NCBI GenBank assembly: GCA_041918615.1
Contig: JAYRVH010000081.1
Span: 147,035-211,034, forward strand
Length of the DNA stretch: 64,000 bases
Reading direction: 5' to 3'
Origin: JAEUJM01 sp041918615
GTDB taxonomy: Bacteria > Actinomycetota > Acidimicrobiia > Acidimicrobiales > DATDAH01
The notes beneath the pieces are model-generated. The model made no database searches. It had not been told where the DNA came from and worked only from the letters and a program-made list of their open reading frames with translations. Shown in pieces: positions 42,880 through 51,244 of this stretch (positions are counted from its first letter, which is position 1; each line of letters begins with the position of its first letter). Both the position numbers and the translations under genes were made by a program.

Positions 42880-43275
42880 TCAGCGACGCCGGCGGAGCAC
42901 CGCGATGGCCACGGTGTACGAGACGCCACCGACGGTGCAGGTCCACAGGAAGCCGCCGGGGTCCTCGCCCCGGGCGACGAGCACGACACTGGCGGCAAGG
43001 GCGACCGTTCCCATGGCGATGCCGGCGACACGGGTGGCCTCGTGATCGATGCTGCGCTGGCGCTCGTCGCCGTCGGTGCGCATGATCGCGGCGACGTCGC
43101 TCGACCCGCCGGAGACGACGTACGCGACCACGCCGGCCACCACGTAGAACACGGCCAGGGCCACGGCGAAGCCGTGCTCGCCGCTCAGCCAGGTGGCGAC
43201 GCTCAGGGCGCCGCCCCCGACCAGCAGGACAGCGGTCGACGCCGCTCGCTTCGGGGTGGCCAGGACTCGGCGCAT
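42880..43275 (-). CDS. Four-TM membrane protein (DUF2178-like)
   Basis: 131 aa. Two hydrophobic pairs flank a cytoplasmic motif RTDGDERQRSIDHEATRVAGIAMG, the D-E-R-x-x-x-I-x-x-x-A pattern typical of small DUF2178-like actinobacterial and archaeal membrane proteins often found beside regulators. Function unknown. ATG 43275 has GGAG upstream and is preferred over 43305. Divergent from the permease gene; the 42-nt repeated element lies between them. Confidence 0.75.
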   Translation of the reverse strand: MRRVLATPKRAASTAVLLVGGGALSVATWLSGEHGFAVALAVFYVVAGVVAYVVSGGSSDVAAIMRTDGDERQRSIDHEATRVAGIAMGTVALAASVVLVARGEDPGGFLWTCTVGGVSYTVAIAVLRRRR

Positions 43276-43289
43276 CAGTCGCTCTCCTC

Positions 43290-43331
43290 GGGGTGCTGGC
43301 ACCACCTCGCAAATGCCAGGTAGCGCCCTTT
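43290..43331. repeat. Dual-palindrome element, copy A (upstream of permease)
   Basis: A 42-nt element matching 45963-46004 at 35 of 42 positions. It contains two short palindromes: GGTGCTGGCACC-like, then GCAAATGC. It lies in the divergent region before the FtsX-like permease and the DUF2178-like gene. No similarity between the copies is seen outside these 42 nt. Confidence 0.75.
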
Positions 43332-43431
43332 CCGCAGCCAGCCATTGGTGCTGTCATGGGCACATGGGCGGATCCAGTTCTCCGACCGGTGTCGCGCCAA
43401 CGCCAGGGATCTCGCTGGCCGGGGGACCAGG

Positions 43432-45822
43432 GTGATCCCGGTCCTCCTCCTGGTCCGGGCCGAGTCCCGTCGTCGATTGCCGGCACTGCTGGCCCTGACC
43501 GTGCTGGTCGCGCTCGTCGCCGCGGTCCTCGTCGCCGGCACCGCCGGTGCCCGCCGGACGGCGTCCGTGCTCGAGCGCTTCGACGAACGGACCGTCGTCA
43601 GCGACGTCGAGGCCATCGGCCTCTCACCCGCGCTGGCCGGCGACCCCGGGGAGGGGGTGGCGCTGTCCGAGGCGCTGTCGGCGGTGGAGGGTGTGGACGA
43701 CGCCGCGGTGGCCTCGGGCTTCCCCCTCGGCGTCTCCGACGAGGAGTACTTCATGGTGTACAGCAGCCTCGACGGCTCGCTCTACACCGAGATGGACCGT
43801 CCCCTGGTCGACGCGGGGCGCCTGCCCGCGGCCGATGCTCCCGACGAGATCGCCGTCAACCGGGGGTCCGCCGAGTCCCTCGGCCTCGAGGTCGGCGACG
43901 TGGTGTCCGGCCCCACCCTCACGCCCGAGGGCCTCGAGGCCACGTTCACCACCGGGGAGTTCGAGGGCTTCGTGGGCCGTCCCCTCGAGTTGCGGGTGGT
44001 GGGCGTGATCACCCGGGGGCGGGACCTGCCCGACCGCGCATCCAACTTCGGCACCCACGCGATCGCGTCGCCGGCGTTCGCCGCCACCTACGGCGACGAC
44101 GTCGGCTCGTACGTCACCGAGGTGCACCTCCGCACCGCCGATCCCTCGCCCGCCCTGCTCCGCCGGGTCACCGATGCCGCGGAGCAGCAGGTGGGCGAAT
44201 TCGAGATCGGGGTGACGACCGTCGGCGAGTCGTGGCGGGACTCGGCGCGCGACACGTACCGCACCCTCGCGCTCATCATCACGGCCTTCACCGCGATGGC
44301 TGCCGTCGCCGGTCTCCTCGTGCTGGTCCAGGCGCTGTCTCGCGAGGTGTCGATGGCCGGTCGCCACGACCCGGTGGCTCGGGGTCTGGGCATGACGAGG
44401 TGGGCCCGGGTCGGGGTGGCTGCCACCCCCGCACTGGCGGCGGTGATGGTGGGCCTGGTCGCCGGCCTGCTCGTGGGCCTCGCGGCATCCGGTCTGTTCC
44501 CCGTGGGCCTCGCCCAAGAGGCCGAGGTCGATCCCGGGCTCGGCCTGGACGCGGTGGCGGTGCTGGTCACGGTGGCCATCGTGCTCGCGGTCACGGGGGC
44601 GTGGACGCTGCGAGCCGCATGGCGGACGACGGGGGTCGGCGCCGGGTCGGCCCGCCTGCGGCCCAGCCCGGTCGTCACGCGCCTGGCCCGCCTGGGAGCG
44701 CGCCCGCCGGCCATGGTCGGGGTGCGCATGGCGTTCGAACGCGGCGCGGGCGCCAACAGCCCGCCGGTGCGTACCGCCGTGGTGGGTGCCGTGGTGGCGG
44801 TGGCGGCGGTGACCGCGATCCTGGTGGTGGCCCGCAGCGCCGACGCGGTCGCCGCCGAACCCGCCCGGTACGGCTGGGCCTGGTCGACGGTCCCCGACAT
44901 CCTGTCCGACGACCCCGAGGCCGCCGCCGCGTCCGCCGGAGCGCTGGACGGGGTCGCCGGGGTCGGACCGCTGTCGTTCAGCACCGTGGAGGTGGGCGGC
45001 GAGCCGTTGCGCGCCGCCGCGCTCGAGACGACCAGCGGCTCGATGGCGCTGACCCTGGTCGAGGGTCGGCTCCCCGACACCGACTCGGAGCTCGCGCTGG
45101 CCACGGCGACGGCGAGCGAACTCGGTGTCGGGGTCGACGACGTGATCGAGGTCGACGACCCGGGCGGTGGCCGCACGCGGTCGCTCACCGTCGTGGGCAC
45201 GGTGGTCGCCCCGCCCATCGACGACGTGGCGCGTGTAGCGGTCCTGAGCCCCGAGGGCCTGGCGGCACTGGCGCAGAGCGAGCCCGCGGTGTACACCGCG
45301 ATCCGCTACGAGCCCACCGCCGACCAGGCCGAGGTCGAGGCGGCGTTGGAAAGACTCGGCTACCGGTTCACACGGTCGACCAGGCCCACCGCGCCGAGCG
45401 AGGTCGAGCAGGTGAGAGCGGTGAGCGCTCTGCTGGTGGCCCTCGTCGCGCTGCTCGCGCTGTTGGGCGCCATGGGCCTGCTCCACTTTCTGTCCACCTC
45501 GATCCGACGGCGGGCCGGCGACCTGGCGGTGCTGAAGGCCCTCGGGTTCGTCAAACGCGACATCCGTCGATCGGTGGTGTGGCAGGCCGTGGCCGCCGCT
45601 GGTGCCGGGTTGGTGTTCGGCCTGCCCGCCGGCGTGGTCGTCGGGCGGGTTGGCTGGTTGCTGGTCGTCGGTCCGCTCGACATCATCGACGACCCGGCGA
45701 CGCCATGGTCCCTCGGTGCCCTGGTGATCGCCGCCAGCCTGGCCGGCGCCGCGGTCCTGGGTGTGGGTCCCGGCTGGGTGGCCTCGCACCGACGCACGGT
45801 CGACGTGTTGCGAGGCGAGTGA
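43432..45822 (+). CDS. FtsX/MacB-like ABC transporter permease
   Basis: 796 aa. One TM near residues 17-38 (LLALTVLVALVAAVLVAG), a large extracytoplasmic domain (about 45-275), three TMs (285-420), a second extracytoplasmic domain (about 470-665), and a C-terminal FtsX block (LLVALVALLALLGAMGLLHFLSTSIRRRAGDLAVLKALGFVKRDIRRSVVWQAV...). Two FtsX modules, as in LolCE/MacB-type exporters. The A-x-L-K-A-L-G-F coupling motif is intact, but no ATP-binding subunit is encoded nearby. GTG start is assigned from the protein pattern; GGGGGA is upstream. Confidence 0.88.
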   Translation: MIPVLLLVRAESRRRLPALLALTVLVALVAAVLVAGTAGARRTASVLERFDERTVVSDVEAIGLSPALAGDPGEGVALSEALSAVEGVDDAAVASGFPLGVSDEEYFMVYSSLDGSLYTEMDRPLVDAGRLPAADAPDEIAVNRGSAESLGLEVGDVVSGPTLTPEGLEATFTTGEFEGFVGRPLELRVVGVITRGRDLPDRASNFGTHAIASPAFAATYGDDVGSYVTEVHLRTADPSPALLRRVTDAAEQQVGEFEIGVTTVGESWRDSARDTYRTLALIITAFTAMAAVAGLLVLVQALSREVSMAGRHDPVARGLGMTRWARVGVAATPALAAVMVGLVAGLLVGLAASGLFPVGLAQEAEVDPGLGLDAVAVLVTVAIVLAVTGAWTLRAAWRTTGVGAGSARLRPSPVVTRLARLGARPPAMVGVRMAFERGAGANSPPVRTAVVGAVVAVAAVTAILVVARSADAVAAEPARYGWAWSTVPDILSDDPEAAAASAGALDGVAGVGPLSFSTVEVGGEPLRAAALETTSGSMALTLVEGRLPDTDSELALATATASELGVGVDDVIEVDDPGGGRTRSLTVVGTVVAPPIDDVARVAVLSPEGLAALAQSEPAVYTAIRYEPTADQAEVEAALERLGYRFTRSTRPTAPSEVEQVRAVSALLVALVALLALLGAMGLLHFLSTSIRRRAGDLAVLKALGFVKRDIRRSVVWQAVAAAGAGLVFGLPAGVVVGRVGWLLVVGPLDIIDDPATPWSLGALVIAASLAGAAVLGVGPGWVASHRRTVDVLRGE

Positions 45823-45962
45823 AGACCTGTACATGGCCCCGGCCATCGGGCCATCGTCACCCGGGGGGCCAACACCGCGGGTGGTGAGCTTGTCGGTACG
45901 GGGATCGCATCGAGTGCCGCTGGTTCGTCGAGGCGCGGCGGTTGTGGTGGCACACGCGTATG

Positions 45963-46004
45963 GGGGTGGTGGCACCACCTGGCAGATGCCGGCTGGCGCC
46001 CTTC
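45963..46004. repeat. Dual-palindrome element, copy B (upstream of lipoprotein)
   Basis: Second copy of the 42-nt element, 35 of 42 identical to 43290-43331. The palindromes are GGTGGTGGCACCACC and GGCAGATGCC. It lies 66 nt upstream of the lipoprotein ATG in a 247-nt intergenic region that otherwise shows no gene. Confidence 0.75.
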
Positions 46005-46069
46005 TCGTCGCGGCCGTTTCCGTGTGTGATGGGGTCATCCCAGCGGCACCCTCGACCAAGGAGCATCCG

Positions 46070-46945
46070 ATGCTCGTCCACCGCCCTTCTCGGCTCGCGT
46101 CCGCAGTCGCGCTCGTCGCGCTCGTCGCGCTCGGTGCCGCCTGCGGCTCCAGTGGCACCGACTCGAGTGCCGGCACGACGGGGCCCGCGACCACCGCCAC
46201 GACCGCTGCCGGTAGCGCTGCCGGTACCGGGGCGGCCTCCGATGTGGCGGCGGCTGATGCCGAGTACTGCGTCGCCGCCCTGGCCCTCGACACCGACCCC
46301 GGCCCCGACATCGACTTCGCCACCGCGAGTCCCGAGGAGATCGCTGCGGGGATCCAGTCCTACGCGGGTGACACGCTGCGACCGCTGTTCGAGGACCTCG
46401 AGGCCGTCGCCCCGCCAGAGCTCGACGATGAGGTGCAAACCTTCGGAGCGGCCATCGACTCGGTGATCGACACCGGTGACCCAAGTGCCTTCGAGAGTCC
46501 CGAGTTGGCCGCGGCGGACGAGTCGTCACACGCCTACGACCTGGAGCACTGCGGCTACGAGCAGGTCGACGTGACCGCGACGAACTACCAGTACAGCGGC
46601 GTCGAGGCCGTCTACGCGGCGGGACCCGTCAGCTTCGAGCTCACCAACGAGGGCCCAGAGGTCCACGAGATGGTCCTGCTCAAGATCAAGCCCGGGGTCA
46701 ACCAGACCGCCGAGGACCTCCTGGCCCTCCCGGAGTCCGAGTCCCGGTCGAAGACCGAGGTCGTGAACACGATCGGTCCGGTCGAGCCGGGCGGCTCGGA
46801 CCACATGGTGGCCGACCTCGACAACGGCCGGTACGTCGTGGCCTGCTTCCTGCCCGAGGGCTCGACGTCCATGCAGGCGCTGGAGACCGCTGACGGTGCG
46901 CCCCACTCGTCACTCGGGATGTTCCGGGCCGTCTCGGTGTCGTGA
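46070..46945 (+). CDS. Lipoprotein with C-terminal cupredoxin-like domain
   Basis: 291 aa. Signal peptide with lipobox GAAC (LVALGAACGSSG), Thr/Ala/Gly-rich linker, a helical domain (about 60-160; AAGIQSYAGDTLRPLFEDLEAVAPPELDDEVQ), then a beta-rich domain VDVTATNYQYSGVEAVYAAGPVSFELTNEGPEVHEMVLLKI...GGSDHMVADLDNGRYVVACFLPEG. His in EVHEM and Cys in VACFLP resemble cupredoxin copper ligands, but the terminal Met/His is not in the usual spacing, so metal binding is uncertain. AAGGAG precedes ATG. Shares the upstream 42-nt element with the permease. Confidence 0.82.
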   Translation: MLVHRPSRLASAVALVALVALGAACGSSGTDSSAGTTGPATTATTAAGSAAGTGAASDVAAADAEYCVAALALDTDPGPDIDFATASPEEIAAGIQSYAGDTLRPLFEDLEAVAPPELDDEVQTFGAAIDSVIDTGDPSAFESPELAAADESSHAYDLEHCGYEQVDVTATNYQYSGVEAVYAAGPVSFELTNEGPEVHEMVLLKIKPGVNQTAEDLLALPESESRSKTEVVNTIGPVEPGGSDHMVADLDNGRYVVACFLPEGSTSMQALETADGAPHSSLGMFRAVSVS

Positions 46946-47011
46946 CGCACCCGGGTGCGGCGGGTGAGCCGGTCGAGCTCGGCGAGGTGCGGCCCGATCA
47001 GTCGGGGTGGG

Positions 47012-47404
47012 CTACCAGACGGTGACCGGTCGGGGATGAGGGTGGCCGCGCAGCCGTTGGTCCTTCGTGACGAGCATCCAGCCGTGCTCGACGGCCGTGG
47101 CGTAGATCAGGCGGTCGGCGGGGTCGCCCGGGAACGACGAGGGAAGCGCGACCGCGCCCGCGGCGATGGCCGGCGTGGTGCCCACGGTGCGGACGCCCGT
47201 CGCCAGTTGCTCCAGCCACGATCGCGTGGGGATGGCGACTGAGATGCGTTCGTGCTCGGCGAGCCACGCGAGCTCGAACCACGTGATCGAGGCCACGGCC
47301 AACTCGGCGGCGCCGAGGACGGCCTTCGCCGCGGCGGGGCTGAGCCGATCGGGCTCCGCCGACCACCACTGCACCACGTGCGTGTCGAGCAGGACGGTGG
47401 TCAC
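47012..47404 (-). CDS. PIN-domain toxin (VapC-like)
   Basis: 130 aa. D7 in VLLDTHVVQWW, E in ITWFELAWLAE near 44, D in PGDPADRLIYATA near 94, and D near 114 (VTKDQRLRG) form a complete PIN active site of the D-T-H subgroup. Its ATG overlaps the antitoxin stop (ATGA, 47401-47404). Confidence 0.93.
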   Translation of the reverse strand: MTTVLLDTHVVQWWSAEPDRLSPAAAKAVLGAAELAVASITWFELAWLAEHERISVAIPTRSWLEQLATGVRTVGTTPAIAAGAVALPSSFPGDPADRLIYATAVEHGWMLVTKDQRLRGHPHPRPVTVW

Positions 47405-47628
47405 CCCAGGTTCCAGGTCGCTCCGGTGGCGAACAGTCCGTCGTCGTCAGCAACGCTTCGCGCCACGCCGGTGAGTCGGCCCTGCAACGCGTGCGGGCCG
47501 GTCGCCCCCACGAGCCTCGCGACGGTCCGACCATGCCTGGTGATCTCGATCTCGTCGCCGCCGGCGACCTCGTCCAGCAGCCCCAGGATCTTGGCCTTGA
47601 CCTCGGTAGCGGTCATCTGTCTGGTCAT
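47401..47628 (-). CDS. Phd/YefM-like antitoxin
   Basis: 75 aa. TATEVKAKILGLLDEVAGGDEIEITRHGRTVARLVGA is the Phd-type N-terminal DNA-binding fold; the rest is a short toxin-binding tail. The start codon lies inside the 14-bp palindrome TGGTCATATGACCA, its probable autoregulatory operator. Alternative start at codon 5 (MTATEV). Confidence 0.9.
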   Translation of the reverse strand: MTRQMTATEVKAKILGLLDEVAGGDEIEITRHGRTVARLVGATGPHALQGRLTGVARSVADDDGLFATGATWNLG

Positions 47629-47635
47629 ATGACCA
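47622..47635. promoter_or_regulatory. 14-bp palindrome over the antitoxin start codon
   Basis: TGGTCATATGACCA is a perfect palindrome including the ATG (47626-47628 on minus); binding by the antitoxin would block translation initiation or a leaderless promoter. Confidence 0.65.
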
Positions 47636-47752
47636 CTCTAACGGTCAGCTCTGACCCGCAGTGCGGCAATTCTCGGTGGATGACCCCCTGACAGGTGGTC
47701 GACCACGAAGAAATCCGGGAGTGTGGGGGCCAGGGCCGTACGCTCGCGGCCC

Positions 47753-49123
47753 GTGAGCACGCGGACCATCACCGAGCCGGCCCGACGGGTGCCGGTCATC
47801 GCGGACACCGATGTGCTGGTGGTGGGGTCGGGCCCGGGCGGACTCAGCGCGGCGCTGGCGGCGGCCCGGGCCGGGGCCGACGTGATCCTGCTCGAGCGCT
47901 TCGGCTGCTTCGGCGGCAACATCACCGCAGTGGGCGTGGAGGGACTCGCCTGGTACCGCCACGAGGCCACCGTCGAGGCCGGCGGCCTGGCCCGCGAGTT
48001 CGAGGACCGGGCCGCGGCCATGGGCGCGGCCGTGCCCGAGAGCCAGTCGCTGTCCTACGAGATCGACTCGGAGGGCTTCAAGGTGGTGGCCGACCGCCTG
48101 GTCACCGAGGCGGGCGTGCGCCCGATGCTCCACCGGGCCTTCGCCGCGCCGATCCTCGAGGGCGGCGCGGTCACCGGCGTGATCGTCGAGTCGAAAGCGG
48201 GCCGCGAGGCCATCACCGCGCGGGTGGTGATCGACGCCACCGGCGACGCCGACGTGGCCCACCGGGCCGGTGCGCCCACCCGCCGGACGCCGCGCGAGGA
48301 CATGATGGCGGCGTCGGTGATGTTCCACCTGGCCGGAGTGGACAAGGCCCGGTTCCTCGAAGGGGTGCGGGCCGACCCCCAGACCTACGCCGACTGGAGT
48401 GGTCCCGACGCCTGGTCGATCGAGACCGCGGGGAAGGAGGACGACCTGTTCTCGCCCTTCCTCAAGAAGCCGTTCGACCGGGCCATCGCCGACGGCCTGC
48501 TGTCGCCGGACCTCACGACCATCGCGGGCACGTGGGGCGCGGTGCACGACTCGGGCGAGCTCACGTACATGAACCTGTTGCACCTCGACGGTTGCGACGG
48601 CACCGACCCCGACGACCTGACCGCGACCGAGATGGAGGGCCGTCGCCAGGCCCTGCTGGCCATCGAGGCGCTTCGCCGGTACACGCCGGGGTGCGAGGAC
48701 GCCCGTCTGCGCAACTTCGGCATGACCGTGGGCATCCGCGACACCCGCAAGATCGTCGCCCGCCACGACCTGACCGAGCACGACGTCCGCGAGCAGGGCC
48801 GCTTCGACGACAGCATCGGCATCTTCCCCGAGTTCATCGACGGCTACGGCGTGTTGATCCTGCCCACCACCGGCCGCTACTTCCAGGTGCCGTACCGGGC
48901 GCTGCTGCCCTCACGCGTGCGGGGCCTGCTGGTGGCGGGCCGGGCCACCGGGGGCGACGCCATCAGCCACGCTGCGACCCGCAACATGGCGTGCTGCGCC
49001 GTGACCGGCCAGGGTGCGGGCGTGGCCGCCGCGGCGGCGGTGAAGGCGGGCCGCGACGTGGCCGACGTCGACGTGGCCGCGGTGCAGGCCGAACTGGCCC
49101 GCCAGGACGTGCGCCTGGCCTGA
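47753..49123 (+). CDS. FAD-dependent oxidoreductase (FAD_oxidored family)
   Basis: 456 aa. FAD Rossmann motif VLVVGSGPGGLSAALAAARAGADVILLERFGCFGGN near 23-58, ARVVIDATGDADVAHRAGAP, and a C-terminal VAGRATGGDAISHAATRNMACCAVTGQGAGVAAAAAV with the late FAD-binding G-D pair. The FGCFGGN motif and overall layout fit the PF12831 family, which includes xanthan-lyase-like and other FAD oxidoreductases of unknown substrate. GTG start; TACGCT 8 nt upstream. Convergent with the metallophosphatase. Confidence 0.88.
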   Translation: MSTRTITEPARRVPVIADTDVLVVGSGPGGLSAALAAARAGADVILLERFGCFGGNITAVGVEGLAWYRHEATVEAGGLAREFEDRAAAMGAAVPESQSLSYEIDSEGFKVVADRLVTEAGVRPMLHRAFAAPILEGGAVTGVIVESKAGREAITARVVIDATGDADVAHRAGAPTRRTPREDMMAASVMFHLAGVDKARFLEGVRADPQTYADWSGPDAWSIETAGKEDDLFSPFLKKPFDRAIADGLLSPDLTTIAGTWGAVHDSGELTYMNLLHLDGCDGTDPDDLTATEMEGRRQALLAIEALRRYTPGCEDARLRNFGMTVGIRDTRKIVARHDLTEHDVREQGRFDDSIGIFPEFIDGYGVLILPTTGRYFQVPYRALLPSRVRGLLVAGRATGGDAISHAATRNMACCAVTGQGAGVAAAAAVKAGRDVADVDVAAVQAELARQDVRLA

Positions 49124-49152
49124 CGATGCTCGTTCCGCCTGCGCGACACGCG

Positions 49153-50031
49153 CTACGGCTCGGCTCGACCGCCACCGGCACCGGCAAGGACCAACGGCTC
49201 CCAGGACGGGCGAGGCTTCTCGAGGTGACCAGGGTCGATGCCCACGAACGGCACGCCCTGGATCTCGAGATGCTCGTGGCACCGGTCCGCGTCGACGGTG
49301 ACGGCGGCGGCGCTGACGGCCTCGGGCACCACTTTGCGCCACCGGCGGTGCTTCCACGACCAGGCGGAGGCGTGGCCGTGCACCTGCCCGAACGGCGGCG
49401 GCCGGTCCTCGGCCAGCCAGGCGGCGTAGAGCTCGGCTGGTTCACCCCAGGTGACCCCCGGGAAGAACGAGGCGTCGACGCGGTCGGGGGGAGGTGTGAA
49501 GGCGTGGGCAGCGTCGGTGCCCACCCACTGGTCGAGGCGCGCCGCCGCGTCCCACGCCGACGCCGGCGCACCGATGTCGCGCCACGCCCGTGGCGACAGG
49601 CCGGCGTGGGTCACCAACAGCGGGCCGAAGCGCGCGGTGTCGACCGCGACGGCCAGGCGGGCCTGACGCGTCGACCACCAACGGTGGATGATGTCGAGCG
49701 TCTCGTCGGGGAGCGGCCCTGCGTGCTTCAGGTGGAGCTCGGCGAACCGCTGGCCCTCGTGATTGCCGAGCAGTTGGACATAGCGACCACCCGCATTGCG
49801 GACGAACCGGTCCGCGAGCCTCACGGCGCCGGCCGAGTCGGGGCCACGGTCGACCAGGTCGCCGACCTGCACGACGAGCAGGCCGCTCGGCACGACGCCG
49901 CGGCCGGTGTCGCAGCTGAGTGCTTCGAGCGACGACGCCAACTCCGAGACATGGCCGCCGACATCGCCGATCAGTGCGATGCGCTCGATCGGCGTCTCTG
50001 GCGATGTCTCGCCTTCGTCGCCGCGTCCCAT
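49153..50031 (-). CDS. Calcineurin-like metallophosphoesterase
   Basis: About 292 aa. The dinuclear-metal motifs occur in order: IGDVGGH near 18, QVGDLVDRGPDS near 55, LLGNHEG near 85, THAGLSPRAW near 135, QVHGHAS near 230. This resembles PrpE/ApaH-type Ser/Thr phosphatases or diadenosine polyphosphatases. ATG 50031 is favoured by GGTGGGG just upstream; ATG 50043 is in frame. Divergent from the Gfo/Idh/MocA gene. Confidence 0.87.
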   Translation of the reverse strand: MGRGDEGETSPETPIERIALIGDVGGHVSELASSLEALSCDTGRGVVPSGLLVVQVGDLVDRGPDSAGAVRLADRFVRNAGGRYVQLLGNHEGQRFAELHLKHAGPLPDETLDIIHRWWSTRQARLAVAVDTARFGPLLVTHAGLSPRAWRDIGAPASAWDAAARLDQWVGTDAAHAFTPPPDRVDASFFPGVTWGEPAELYAAWLAEDRPPPFGQVHGHASAWSWKHRRWRKVVPEAVSAAAVTVDADRCHEHLEIQGVPFVGIDPGHLEKPRPSWEPLVLAGAGGGRAEP

Positions 50032-50155
50032 CGGCCCCACCATGTCACAGGCGCACTGCAGTTCCGCCTCGCCACCGTTCAGCCGGTCAGGAGCCCCAGG
50101 GTCGGCGGGAGGGTCGGGACTCGACGGCGGGCGGGGGAGCGGGGAAGCTGGCGTC

Positions 50156-51145
50156 ATGCCCCCTCTCCGTTTCGGGATCCTCGGCGCCGCCGCCATCGCC
50201 CCGTCCGCCCTGGTGGTGCCGGCCGCCGCCGACCCGTCGGTCGAGGTCGTGGCCGTCGCCGCCCGGTCGCGTGACCGGGCAGTGGCGTTCGCCGCGAAGC
50301 ACGCCATCGCGCGGGTCCACGACTCCTACGAGGCGTTGCTGGCCGATCCCGAGATCGACGCGGTGTACAACCCGCTGCCCAACGGCCTGCACGGCCGGTG
50401 GACTGTCGCCGCGGTCGAGGCGGGCAAGCACGTGTTGTGCGAGAAGCCGTTCACGGCGAACGCGGAGGAGGCCCGGGCGGTGGCCGCCGTCGTCGGGGCC
50501 TCGGACCGGGTGGTGATGGAGGCCTTCCACTGGCGCTACCACCCCATGGCCGCCCGCATCCTCGAGATCGTCGCCAGCGGCGAGCTGGGTGAGTTGCGCG
50601 AGGTCTCGGGCAGCTTCTGCTTCCCGCTGGTGAAGCCGAGGGACATCCGCTGGTCGCTGCCGCTCGCCGGTGGCGCCCTCATGGACGCGGGGTGCTACCC
50701 CATCCACATGCTGCGGACGATGGTGGGCACCGAGCCCGAGGTGGTGTCGGCCGAGTCGCTCGTCGGCTGGGGTGGCGTGGACCGTGCGACCACGGCCCGA
50801 CTGCAGTTCCCCGACGGCCCCACCGGCCACGTCACCGCCTCGATGCTCTCGCGGCGGCTCGTGTCGATCAGCCTGCGCGCTGTCGGGACGAAGGGGACGC
50901 TCAAGGCGGTCAACCCGCTGCTGCCGAAGCTGCTCGGGTCGCTCACCGTGCGTGTGGGCCGGTCCAAGCGGCGCGAGCGGCCGTGGCCCGACAGCACCTA
51001 TGCCCACCAGCTGACGGCCTTCGTCGCCGCGGTCACCGAGGGCGCCCCGTTCCCCACCGGCACCGACGACGCCATCGCCAACATGGAGGTCATCGACGGC
51101 ATCTACCGCGCCGCCGGTGTCGAGCCCCGCCGGCCGACCCGGTGA
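50156..51145 (+). CDS. Gfo/Idh/MocA-family oxidoreductase
   Basis: 329 aa. NAD(P)-binding FGILGAAAIAPSALV at residue 5, AVYNPLPNGLHGRW, the conserved E-K-P in HVLCEKPFTANAEEA near 95, and MEAFHWRYHPM give a typical dehydrogenase of the family, with a C-terminal substrate domain (GGALMDAGCYPIHMLRTMVG). Closest pattern is dimeric dihydrodiol dehydrogenase or glucose-fructose oxidoreductase-like enzymes. Sugar or cyclic diol oxidation is expected. Confidence 0.93.
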   Translation: MPPLRFGILGAAAIAPSALVVPAAADPSVEVVAVAARSRDRAVAFAAKHAIARVHDSYEALLADPEIDAVYNPLPNGLHGRWTVAAVEAGKHVLCEKPFTANAEEARAVAAVVGASDRVVMEAFHWRYHPMAARILEIVASGELGELREVSGSFCFPLVKPRDIRWSLPLAGGALMDAGCYPIHMLRTMVGTEPEVVSAESLVGWGGVDRATTARLQFPDGPTGHVTASMLSRRLVSISLRAVGTKGTLKAVNPLLPKLLGSLTVRVGRSKRRERPWPDSTYAHQLTAFVAAVTEGAPFPTGTDDAIANMEVIDGIYRAAGVEPRRPTR

Positions 51146-51244
51146 GCGCGGCGTCGGTCGGCCGCCGGGGTGGAGGGCTGAGCCACGCCTGATCCCGCGG
51201 AGTCCACCGTCCTCGACCGCCGGCCGTGGCGTCAGGTCGAGCTG

